Assembly (NCBI RefSeq): GCF_007744255.1
Contig: NZ_CP036267.1
Location: 2,235,500-2,299,499 of the forward strand
DNA from: Thalassoglobus polymorphus
Lineage (GTDB): Bacteria > Planctomycetota > Planctomycetia > Planctomycetales > Planctomycetaceae
DNA length: 64,000 nucleotides
Direction: 5' to 3'
Below, one piece after another: positions 43,813 to 51,782 of this stretch (the first letter of the stretch is position 1; every line of letters starts with the position of its first letter). The notes beneath the pieces are model-generated. The model was not told the DNA's origin, did no database searches, and saw only the letters and a list, made by a program, of their open reading frames with translations. The translations under genes were made by a program, and so were the position numbers.

Positions 43813-45186
43813 TTACTGGTTCAACTTTTCGACAGACTTGATGATCGTTTCTTCAACTTCCGGAGCCCAGATTGTTGGGAGCCCATAATATATCATCGAA
43901 CCGCCACCTTCGTAGCCACCTTCGAGAAGGACACGCCGAGACGGAATGTATGCCATGACATCATTAGAGTATCCAGCAACCCAAACATTGGTGTTGTCCA
44001 GATTTTGGTCTCCATGTTCATCTTTGATTCGAATTGCATAGTCAACAACAACCTCGCCTCCCTGGAAGACCCAAGTCACATTCTTACCAAGTGACCAGAC
44101 TTGAACTGGGTACGGGTAGTTTTGGCTCATCTCTTGACCGTTAGCGAGTCGGTCCAGATGCATCTTCGCACGCGATGCGACGTATTTGTTTGCGGACTTG
44201 GACTGGTCGACCAATTCCTCTTTTGTTGGCAGCGTAGCGAGAGCGAGATCGACTTCTTCGTAATTCGTTTTGAGTGCTCCTTTGATATCGTGCATCGGAC
44301 CGTTGACCACTTTGGTGACTGCGTCGGCGAGTCGTCGACCGTACGAGTTCATCAATTCGACCGTTCGCCGTGGCAATGGATTTTGGTCTCCACCACAACC
44401 CGCCCAGAATAAGGCAACAGCCCCGGGGAATTCTTTTTCGAGATTGATTTGCGCGATCCCGCCGTAATCTCCGGACCATTCAAAAGAGCTGATTGTTGTT
44501 GAGTGACAGGCGTATCCAAAAACGATCCCGCGAATTTCGTCTTTCTTCTTCATGACGAGAACCGGGACGTCGTGGTCGCTTGGCCCTTTCAGTTCACCAG
44601 CTTTTCGTAAGTTGGGAACTTCAGGTTCCTTGTTGTTCCGACGATTGACTGCAAATGTGGCTTCTCCACTCCCCCATGAAAAACTTGCTTCTGAGCGATC
44701 TGCAAATGCTTGATCAACAGCTTTTAGAATTTGGGCTGTCAGAAATTTCGCGTAGTCGTCAACCAGTTGTTGATTCTCTTTGTCGAACAGCAAATAGTGC
44801 ATCGGACTTAACGTCGATCCCACTACTGGTCCGGTATGAGTGTGTGATGTTGCAAGTGAAATCTGCTTACGTTTCAGGTTGTGTTTCTTCCCGATTTCTT
44901 TACAAATTTTCTGAGAGAGTGCTCGGTCGATACCGACGAGATCAAGTGTGATGAGAACAGCCTGATGTCCCGACTCGTCTTCGATCAGGATGGCTTTGGC
45001 CCAGAGGTCAGTCAGTTTACTCTCTGCGTGTTTCGATCCGCGGGAAGCGTATCCCGACATCGGCATCGGCTGCTGCGGAGTGATATTGGACTTTGCGACA
45101 CCACCTTTCCAACCTGCAGCGGCTGGAGAGACGCTCAGTATGAACGCAAAGCAGATCAGGGAGAGTGAGCGAAAACTAAACGACAT
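43813..45186 (-). CDS. neutral ceramidase N-terminal-domain-like secreted protein
   Basis: A 457-residue exported protein with a signal peptide ending near AAAGWKGG. The core resembles the N-terminal catalytic domain of neutral/alkaline ceramidases, a zinc amidase fold widely found in planctomycetes with unproven substrate. Zinc-ligand-like blocks are GVAKSNITPQQPMPMSGYASR at about 28-48, ITLDLVGIDR, ATSHTHTGP, FGYACHSTTI and AGCGGDQNPLP. It is shorter than true ceramidases (about 650) because the C-terminal immunoglobulin-like domain is missing. AAGGGA lies before the ATG. Partial relative: the gene at 62717. Confidence 0.9.
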   Translation of the reverse strand: MSFSFRSLSLICFAFILSVSPAAAGWKGGVAKSNITPQQPMPMSGYASRGSKHAESKLTDLWAKAILIEDESGHQAVLITLDLVGIDRALSQKICKEIGKKHNLKRKQISLATSHTHTGPVVGSTLSPMHYLLFDKENQQLVDDYAKFLTAQILKAVDQAFADRSEASFSWGSGEATFAVNRRNNKEPEVPNLRKAGELKGPSDHDVPVLVMKKKDEIRGIVFGYACHSTTISSFEWSGDYGGIAQINLEKEFPGAVALFWAGCGGDQNPLPRRTVELMNSYGRRLADAVTKVVNGPMHDIKGALKTNYEEVDLALATLPTKEELVDQSKSANKYVASRAKMHLDRLANGQEMSQNYPYPVQVWSLGKNVTWVFQGGEVVVDYAIRIKDEHGDQNLDNTNVWVAGYSNDVMAYIPSRRVLLEGGYEGGGSMIYYGLPTIWAPEVEETIIKSVEKLNQ

Positions 45187-45346
45187 GAGATCCCTTGTTG
45201 TTTTAAGCCTCTCAAAAGGATATTGAGCAGACAGATGAATGGAGGAAAAAATGGAAGCCTTTGGAATGATTCACTCTAACAAAACCTGAACGAGACTTTG
45301 AAACCATTGTGAATCAGCATGATTCCCGAAGTTGCGTTCGACGGTC

Positions 45347-47587
45347 TTATGGTTCCCGAAGCGTGATTGAATCGAGTTTAATTGTTCGACCACCGTAACG
45401 TGCAGGAGCCGTCCCGATGAAAATGCTGCCAGGAGTGTAGTTCTCCAGAATGAATTTCTGCGTAAGGAACTTGCCATTCATTTCAAGTGAAAGAACTTTG
45501 TTGAGCACGCGGATTGTGATTTCATCCTTCTTGCCTAGTCGGTGGCTACCGATTCCGGTTCTGGTAAGTGTCTTGCCAGCTTTCATTTCAAGAACTCGCC
45601 ACGCATCATTTCTGACAAGCTGATCTTGATCGATTCGATACCCGGCTGAAGTTTCCTGATTCCAGCCGACCAGGCAGTAGAAAATTCCTTTTTCAGCAAA
45701 GTTGCCCTTGAGTGTCAGTTCAAAGTCTTCAGCGTGATTCACGACCTCGAAAGCGTTGACTTGTTTGGGGGTCGATTTCACTTGAGATCCATCAATTTGC
45801 AAAGCGTGCGTTGCAATGACAGGGTCCCCCTTACTCGTCATGCCGATGGTCGGGAAGACCTTTGGTGCTGTCACAGGTCCTCCGGGAAACAGCGTTTGAA
45901 GTTTTGCTTGGTCGTAAGACGTCGGTTTGGGGCCTGCTGTCGACTCGAGCGTTGTTCGCTCGGAAGGAGTCTCTTGAATTGTAATTTTTGAGAGCCGAAG
46001 GACTTTCCCCGCGTACCGGTTTGGTCTTGTTCCGAAAATGATGTTGCCCGGTCGATATCGTTCGAGTTGATGGTCTTTCACGATGGGAGAGTCGTTAAAG
46101 CTCACCGAGAGTAACCCGTTATTGACGGCCACTTGCAAGTGGCCCTTTTCAATTCGTTTGTCAGCGAGCAGTTTGTGAGCTGAAAAAACTGCTCCGTTTT
46201 CATACTCGTGTAGCCACCAGTGCCCGTAATTCACGAGTCGATCATAACTTAAATAGAGTCCCGATTGAGTTTCAGGATTCCAGCCGATCAAGAAGTACAT
46301 TGTTCCTTTGACTGCGAATCCCCCATCCATGCGCAGGTCGAAATCAGAAACAACATCACTTAGCTGAATTGCTGTCGTTTCCTTGTTTTTCGTGAGCAAA
46401 TCATCGCCATCCTCAACAAATTCGCCGTTGACTTTGATGGACCTGAACTTCATTTCAGTCAGTTGTGTCAGTCCCTCACCTGGGAAGATCTGTCGTTCGC
46501 GGCTTTTCTGAACTCTGTTCCTTGTTGAGCGAGTTCGGGAGTTCGAAGAAGCGTTGAGGTCGGTCATCGCCAAAGTTGAATGACCAGCATCGAGTTCGAA
46601 TTTGAAGTTGCCTAGAAAGCTCATCCCTAATAACGGCTCAGCGTTAACTGCCTCAGGGCCGAGGACAGCACACTCAACGTCCTTTGCGATGAACTGACCG
46701 ATCCGCACAGTTTTTATATTCACCTTCCGGCCGGTAATCGTTCGGCCATCGGCAACAACCAGGCGGATTTCCGGATCGCTTTTTTTCGGCTCCAGGCCCA
46801 AGGCAAGCGCATCCTTGTGTGGCAACGCGATCAGACTGGCTCCTGAATCGACAACCATTTCAATGGCTTTGTCTTCGTTGATCGTTACGGAAGCCCAGAA
46901 AGTGTTTCGATCTCGCCGAAGAGGAATCTCGGCGGTCAGGACATCGTCTTCGAGACTCGCCAGCTTTCGCAAATTAGATTGAAAGCCGGAGGTCGGAGCC
47001 AACTCAACATTCGTTCCTTCAGCCTCATTGTATTTGCGAACAAGGCTTGCCACGACTCGATCAACGTTCTTGTATTGAGAATCAAGACTGTCCGCTAGCT
47101 TCCGCATCTCCATGATGTGGTTCACAAATTCATCACGTGCTTTGCTGACTTCTGCATGGACTTCGACTTCGAGTTTTTCCAGGCGTTCCTTCTGCTGATA
47201 AGCCAAGCGTAATCGGCCTTCCAATGCGTTAATCGCTCCGACTAGCCGATTGTTGGTGACCACGTCGCTGACGTTTGCGAGTTGAGTGTTCAACTGGGTA
47301 AGTTGCCGGTTGTAGTTTGTGATCTGAGCGTCTAACCGCCGGAAAGATTTCTTGAAATCTTCCTGCTTCCTTTCAGTGGTGACCACACTTCGGCGAATCT
47401 TTGAAACGTCTCGAATCTGACGATTGAAATCGATTTCCGCAGCGAGTATTGCAGCCGATGAACTGATGCGAACCCCCTTCTCTTTCAGCTGATCTTCAAC
47501 GTCACTTGCAGCGAAACCAGTATTGCTAAGAGCTGAGATCAGCAGTGACGAAAAAAGAAGCGTGAATGAGAATCGGTACATAGACAT
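45347..47587 (-). CDS. secreted retropepsin-like aspartic protease with coiled coil and duplicated C-terminal domain
   Basis: A 746-residue exported protein with signal peptide ending near TGFAASD. A long helical coiled coil occupies about 50-190. A single-domain aspartic protease of the retropepsin type (clan AA, as in gag-like TIGR02281 proteins) lies at about 220-330, with the catalytic DSGAS at 247-251 and LLGMSFLG near 315. Two repeated beta domains follow: about 400-545 (SDFDLRMDGGFAVKGTMYFLIGWNPET in parts) and about 610-746 (DFELTLKGNFAEKGIFYCLVGWNQET in parts). Their matching landmarks are GYWHEY-type loops, a GTRPNRYAG/GTAPARYGG turn and final KITIQE/SITLREP strands; they look laminin-G-like (inferred). 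Three-part combination is unusual. Confidence 0.85.
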   Translation of the reverse strand: MSMYRFSFTLLFSSLLISALSNTGFAASDVEDQLKEKGVRISSSAAILAAEIDFNRQIRDVSKIRRSVVTTERKQEDFKKSFRRLDAQITNYNRQLTQLNTQLANVSDVVTNNRLVGAINALEGRLRLAYQQKERLEKLEVEVHAEVSKARDEFVNHIMEMRKLADSLDSQYKNVDRVVASLVRKYNEAEGTNVELAPTSGFQSNLRKLASLEDDVLTAEIPLRRDRNTFWASVTINEDKAIEMVVDSGASLIALPHKDALALGLEPKKSDPEIRLVVADGRTITGRKVNIKTVRIGQFIAKDVECAVLGPEAVNAEPLLGMSFLGNFKFELDAGHSTLAMTDLNASSNSRTRSTRNRVQKSRERQIFPGEGLTQLTEMKFRSIKVNGEFVEDGDDLLTKNKETTAIQLSDVVSDFDLRMDGGFAVKGTMYFLIGWNPETQSGLYLSYDRLVNYGHWWLHEYENGAVFSAHKLLADKRIEKGHLQVAVNNGLLSVSFNDSPIVKDHQLERYRPGNIIFGTRPNRYAGKVLRLSKITIQETPSERTTLESTAGPKPTSYDQAKLQTLFPGGPVTAPKVFPTIGMTSKGDPVIATHALQIDGSQVKSTPKQVNAFEVVNHAEDFELTLKGNFAEKGIFYCLVGWNQETSAGYRIDQDQLVRNDAWRVLEMKAGKTLTRTGIGSHRLGKKDEITIRVLNKVLSLEMNGKFLTQKFILENYTPGSIFIGTAPARYGGRTIKLDSITLREP

Positions 47588-47714
47588 TATTGTTTCCGAG
47601 AAGCTGCCCGAGCGAGAGGATCACAATATCAATCTTAGTTGATGTTGCCACTCCAAAAATAAAGCATGACTCACCCCGAAGCAAGCAAGAGAGCGGGGAT
47701 TTCGGCCCAAACTT

Positions 47715-47739
47715 CGCCGGACACTTGAAGTGTCCGGCG
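47715..47739 (-). terminator. hairpin downstream of the STN-like gene
   Basis: CGCCGGACACTT and AAGTGTCCGGCG flank a single central base: an almost perfect 25-bp palindrome. It is 18 bp after the stop codon of 47757-49160 on the minus strand. No T-run follows, so its role in termination is not certain. Confidence 0.55.
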
Positions 47740-47756
47740 AGAGCTCAACAACGAAA

Positions 47757-49160
47757 TCATTCATCCCTTTGCGAAGCGGTCGCATCTTCGAGCTGTTCGA
47801 GAAGATCTTTGATTTCTCGATGAGCCCCTTGCGATTGAGTGACGACCAACAGCCCCGGAAGGACTTCGATATCGGCGGTCGGGGGATCGGCATAGTGGAG
47901 CATTTCAGTTCCAGAGATCATGGTGTGGACGGCAGCGACTGCTCCACTGGAGAGAAGTTGCCCCATCGTCTTCAGGCTGGCGAGGTCAATTTCTGTGGAT
48001 GGTTCTTTCGATTTTCCGTCAGCGCTTTCGCCTGTTTTCACTCCTGCAAGATCAATGCTGATGTTTGGGATCTCGATACTTTCGGGCCAATCAGCTGAGA
48101 CTTGATTGACAAGGCTGTTGACCTGGCTGCGCCAACTCCAGGGGCGGATCGATTTTGTGATCACATCGCGTAATGCCTCGGCATCAATTCCTTCCAGCTT
48201 CGCGACAGGATAGACCTTCGTTGTCTTCCGCAGGTTGGAAGCCAGCACTGTTGTGATGAGCACATGGTCTTTTTCGTGCAGTAATGTGAGATCGTAAGCA
48301 TGAGTTGGAGCAGCAGGGAGTCCCATCCCTTCATTCACGTTCATAACATCAACAATCGTCGTGACATGATCGAGTACATGAAACAAGACGGACTCGAGGG
48401 ATGCGTTCGTTTGGTTCAAGCCAACTGTGGAAATTTCTGTATCCAGAAACAATTCGATGACTCGGCTGTTGAGTTGGAGCTGTTTCTTAATGTCTTCCAT
48501 TTCGGTGGCTGCTGCTTCCGCTTCACCTGCTTCATCCGCAGGTTCTGCAACAGGTTTATTTGCCTGATATCGCGTAGCTTGAGGAGTACCATTTTCCGGG
48601 ACGGGGTATTGCGCATCACCGGCATAGGTCGGAACGCCTGACACCGGTTGAGGTGGATTGGCTTCTTGATATACGTTCGGGCTGACAGCCTGTGGAGCTT
48701 GAGGATATGAAGTCACAGGCGCGTATGCTCCTTCACTCTGCGTCAGTGTTACGGCTGTAGAGGTTGGGGCTAACTGAACTGCAAATGGGATCTTCATTCC
48801 GGCCTGCGAACCAGCATTCGCATGAGGCTTGCCCGGAATTTCTCCTTCGGCAACAAGCCTGTATTCACGTTCCACTGCCATCATGCCGGCAAGATTTTTG
48901 TCAACGCGGACTTGAAGACCATGCGTTTTTGCGACTTGCTCGAGAAGTTCACCAAGAGTCACTCTTTGTTCGTTGAATTCGAGTTTGCATGGCTGTGCGA
49001 GTGCAGCTTCGACGTCCTTTGTGACGTTCTGAGTTTTCAGGCGGCCCCGCTTTCGTGCAGCTTTCTCTTCTGCTTTTAGAAATGATCCGGTATTGAATAG
49101 CGTGGCTGTCAGGATCGCAAAGCAGATCAGACTCCGAGTACTCTTAAGAAAACAATTCAT
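47757..49160 (-). CDS. secreted STN/secretin-N-like protein of unknown function
   Basis: A 467-residue exported protein with signal peptide residues 1-30 (MNCFLKSTRSLICFAIL, ending near FLKAEEKA). Residues about 50-105 resemble an STN-like domain (LALAQPCKLEFNEQRVTLGELLEQVAKTHGLQVRVDKNLAG in parts), of the type seen in secretins and TonB-linked proteins. A Pro/Gln-rich, probably disordered linker runs from about 130 to 215. A second structured part (about 225-460) includes VIELFLDTEISTVGLNQTNASLESVLFHVL, again STN-like, and VYPVAKLEGIDAEALRDVITKSI, a secretin-like N1 pattern, ending with EVLPGLLVVTQSQGAHREIKDLL. No outer-membrane beta-barrel is present. GGAGGGG precedes the ATG. Confidence 0.72.
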   Translation of the reverse strand: MNCFLKSTRSLICFAILTATLFNTGSFLKAEEKAARKRGRLKTQNVTKDVEAALAQPCKLEFNEQRVTLGELLEQVAKTHGLQVRVDKNLAGMMAVEREYRLVAEGEIPGKPHANAGSQAGMKIPFAVQLAPTSTAVTLTQSEGAYAPVTSYPQAPQAVSPNVYQEANPPQPVSGVPTYAGDAQYPVPENGTPQATRYQANKPVAEPADEAGEAEAAATEMEDIKKQLQLNSRVIELFLDTEISTVGLNQTNASLESVLFHVLDHVTTIVDVMNVNEGMGLPAAPTHAYDLTLLHEKDHVLITTVLASNLRKTTKVYPVAKLEGIDAEALRDVITKSIRPWSWRSQVNSLVNQVSADWPESIEIPNISIDLAGVKTGESADGKSKEPSTEIDLASLKTMGQLLSSGAVAAVHTMISGTEMLHYADPPTADIEVLPGLLVVTQSQGAHREIKDLLEQLEDATASQRDE

Positions 49161-49279
49161 TCGCCCCTCCGTGATGATTGTTAAGAGAGATTGGTGTTCG
49201 CTCCCTCGATTTGAAATCTGACTCTACCCGGATTTGAGTCAGATTCAACCCCGAAATAACTTGAGAGAGAAGATTTCAA

Positions 49280-49308
49280 TTGACACGGTCATCATTTCGA
49301 CTGACAAT
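49280..49308 (+). promoter_or_regulatory. predicted sigma-70 promoter
   Basis: A perfect -35 box TTGACA (49280-49285), 17-base spacer, and -10 GACAAT (49303-49308; four of six matches). The ATG at 49349 lies about 40 bases downstream, an ideal arrangement. The best promoter-like sequence found in the window. Confidence 0.6.
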
Positions 49309-49348
49309 CTCTTCTTGTCTCAGGAATCTCAAAAACCAGGAGGGCGAC

Positions 49349-50179
49349 ATGTTTCAAGTTATCTTTCGAGCGACCACACTCTGCTTTTCAATCATCGTGG
49401 TCTTCTCGCAAAGCGGGCTGGCACAAGAGCCTTCTACGAAACCTGCCACCTCTGCGGCTTCCGAGTTTACAGTAGAGAAAGAAAGTGAGAAGGAAGCACC
49501 AAAGGAGGTCGACGCAAAAGAGAAATGGCAACCTGCCATGCGGCTATTTCTTAACGAAGCATCCGGAGGGCAAGCGAGTCTCGTATCTCAAACCGCTCAC
49601 GTCGCTCAAACAAGGATGGTGATCGAAGAAGTCAGGCAAGGGAATAAGACAGTGAAAGTCCCTCGGCGAGTGACCGCTTTCGCTCCAAAATCGATCGAGG
49701 TGGTGACACCAGGCGCAACACTGATCGATTGCGATGATGTTGATGTGCGAGTTTCGCTCACCGAGGACGGCACGAAAAAGTTTGAGCTCGAGATCAGTGC
49801 TCAACTCATTCTGCGATACGGAGCCACGGTCATCGAAGCGAGTTCTGCACAATTCATTGATGGGAAACTGACACTCACCAATGCAACGGTCGAATCAAAC
49901 GGAGTGAAAATGACCAGTAGCGAACTGGTCATGGAACTTGCAGTCGAAAATTTGCGAATTGGAAGCGTCGAGGCAGCAGGCGCAGCTCCGGTTCTGCAAC
50001 CTGCCACGCCATTTCAAGATCCCAACGCTCAACCTTTTTATGACGGGAGTGCCCCAAAATTTCCATCAGCTTCAATCCCTGTTCCCGCCTATAGCGATCC
50101 GGGATTGAAACCAGCGAATCGAAATTCACTTCAGCCAAAGTCGGTCCCGGGATCGTTACCGGAGTTCAACACAAATTGA
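49349..50179 (+). CDS. secreted protein with an organic-solvent/LptA-like beta pattern, function unknown
   Basis: A 276-residue exported protein. The ATG at 49349 (MFQVIFRATTLCF) has AGGAGGG as ribosome-binding site. Signal peptide cleavage is near SGLAQEPS. A charged, low-complexity linker (about 25-50) is followed by a beta-rich part with repeats of strands (VTPGATLIDCDDVDVRVSLTEDG, ASSAQFIDGKLTLTNATV) that resembles LptA/OstA-type lipopolysaccharide-binding folds, but I do not recognise a defined family. The tail is Pro-rich. It has the best promoter of the window upstream, is divergent from the STN-like gene and convergent with 50219. Confidence 0.72.
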   Translation: MFQVIFRATTLCFSIIVVFSQSGLAQEPSTKPATSAASEFTVEKESEKEAPKEVDAKEKWQPAMRLFLNEASGGQASLVSQTAHVAQTRMVIEEVRQGNKTVKVPRRVTAFAPKSIEVVTPGATLIDCDDVDVRVSLTEDGTKKFELEISAQLILRYGATVIEASSAQFIDGKLTLTNATVESNGVKMTSSELVMELAVENLRIGSVEAAGAAPVLQPATPFQDPNAQPFYDGSAPKFPSASIPVPAYSDPGLKPANRNSLQPKSVPGSLPEFNTN

Positions 50180-50218
50180 ACCACAAGCCTGATCCTGAAG
50201 CTGACTCACGAAGATTGA

Positions 50219-51586
50219 TTATCGCACCAAGTCCAATTGAAATACCACTTCAGCGTCAAATTGACGATCTGGAGCATCTCGAAGCGGGACCACACCGGCA
50301 ACACGGGCGTTGATGTGGTCGGTGACAACGACATGCACACCGGTCGTCAGGTTCATGATATCTCTGCGGCTGTCGAAGCCACCCACGATCACATCGCTTG
50401 TCGAGTTTTGACCCACCGATTGAAAAGCAATGTTCTCGAAGTCTTGTCTTTGGCCTGTGTAGTGGTATTCGACGATTCCAGCTAAGCCTTTGAATAGATG
50501 GTTGTCCGGGTAGCGAGCTAACCACCAACCGGCACCAACATCCAGGTTGACGACGTCCGGGATGTCGACTTTCCCGACTCCACCGGCATTGCGATCTTCA
50601 ACAGCGATTTTGTCTGTTGAATAATCGAATTCCACGAACCCTTGAATGAACCAGCCTGCTGGACTTTCAATGAGCATGGTCATGTATGGAGAGAAATGAA
50701 GTCCAGCATCATCGACCAGGAATGTCGCATCGCCAAGATTGACTGATGCTCCTTCAGACGTTGGGAACGTGAGAGCAAAACCACTACTGATCACACCAGA
50801 AGAACGTGGTCCGTACCAGTCGAATAGAACCTTCTTCAAAATCATCGAAAGGTTTCCGGTCGGATCGTTCGTTCCGAACGAAAACGCGGTTGAAGTTGGA
50901 TCAGTAAACCCGGGAACTTCGTAATCAACCTGAGTCACCAATGGCAGTCTGAATTCTACGGACATGTCTCCGTAGAGGAATGTTTTTTCAAGACCGAGAG
51001 TAAAGCGATTCTGGTGAAACTGATCTGATCGCACAACGGGATCGAGCGGGATCATATCCATGTCGACGTCATTCGGATTGACCGTCGAATTCGCAGAATA
51101 AGCGTTGTGGAAATGATTGTAAGTAAAGTAGAAACGATCTCGCGGGATCGCACTGTTGTTTTCTGCGACTTTCGGAACACGTCCCGATCCGGGGATATCG
51201 AACAGGCCTTGCGAAGTTTCCAGCGACCCCATTGTCGTCGTCGAAAAGTTGACGCTTCCGGTCCGTCCGAGGAAGTCCCCAATCATGTTTGGAGTGTCAA
51301 GAGACTGGGGTTTCTTCGCCATTCCAAAACCCGGCGCACAATTTTGTGTCACCCAAGGAGTGAAGATCGCCTCTGGAGAATTCGGATCAAGCTGATTCTG
51401 GTTGATGATCAGCGGAGCGTTCTGATTTGCTTCAGGCTCAGCGAATTGATGATCCACCACTCGAATTCGGCCCTCAGGTTGCTCAAAATCCTGAGCATTC
51501 GCAATAGGCGAAAGCATCAGGCAGGCAGCTGTCGGGCCAGCAAGACGGAATAGTTTTTGACACAATAAACCCCAATGCTCACGCAT
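50219..51586 (-). CDS. outer-membrane beta-barrel-like protein, function unknown
   Basis: A 455-residue exported protein with a signal peptide ending near ANAQDFEQ. Most of the length alternates hydrophobic and polar residues in short strands, rich in Phe, Tyr and Asp/Asn turns (for example RFYFTYNHFHNAYSANST, MSVEFRLPLVTQVDYEVPG, GWFIQGFVEFDYST), and the chain ends in a strand finishing with Leu-Val-Arg (VVFQLDLVR). This pattern suggests a porin-like or transporter barrel. I recognise no family. Ribosome-binding purine stretch GGGGGGAA precedes the ATG. Its neighbour at 49349 is convergent. Confidence 0.75.
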   Translation of the reverse strand: MREHWGLLCQKLFRLAGPTAACLMLSPIANAQDFEQPEGRIRVVDHQFAEPEANQNAPLIINQNQLDPNSPEAIFTPWVTQNCAPGFGMAKKPQSLDTPNMIGDFLGRTGSVNFSTTTMGSLETSQGLFDIPGSGRVPKVAENNSAIPRDRFYFTYNHFHNAYSANSTVNPNDVDMDMIPLDPVVRSDQFHQNRFTLGLEKTFLYGDMSVEFRLPLVTQVDYEVPGFTDPTSTAFSFGTNDPTGNLSMILKKVLFDWYGPRSSGVISSGFALTFPTSEGASVNLGDATFLVDDAGLHFSPYMTMLIESPAGWFIQGFVEFDYSTDKIAVEDRNAGGVGKVDIPDVVNLDVGAGWWLARYPDNHLFKGLAGIVEYHYTGQRQDFENIAFQSVGQNSTSDVIVGGFDSRRDIMNLTTGVHVVVTDHINARVAGVVPLRDAPDRQFDAEVVFQLDLVR

Positions 51587-51636
51587 CGTCGGTTCCCCCC
51601 AGACGAAAATCGATTGCGAATCTCTGAAAGCACAAT

Positions 51637-51665
51637 TTGCGCACTCTCTGTATGATCGTTATAAT
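51637..51665 (+). promoter_or_regulatory. possible tex promoter
   Basis: A perfect -10 TATAAT (51660-51665) preceded by TTGCGC at 51637-51642 with 17-base spacing (three of six -35 matches). It is about 115 bases upstream of the tex start, or about 55 if the GTG at 51723 is used. Confidence 0.45.
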
Positions 51666-51782
51666 CGTCTCCTTCTGTCCGGTAGCATCACTGAAAACTG
51701 ATAGAATCACTACAATCTGCCCGTGTCAGCTGACTTATCGAGCGCAAAACACCCTATTTCAATCCCAAAGATTTTTCTTCGA

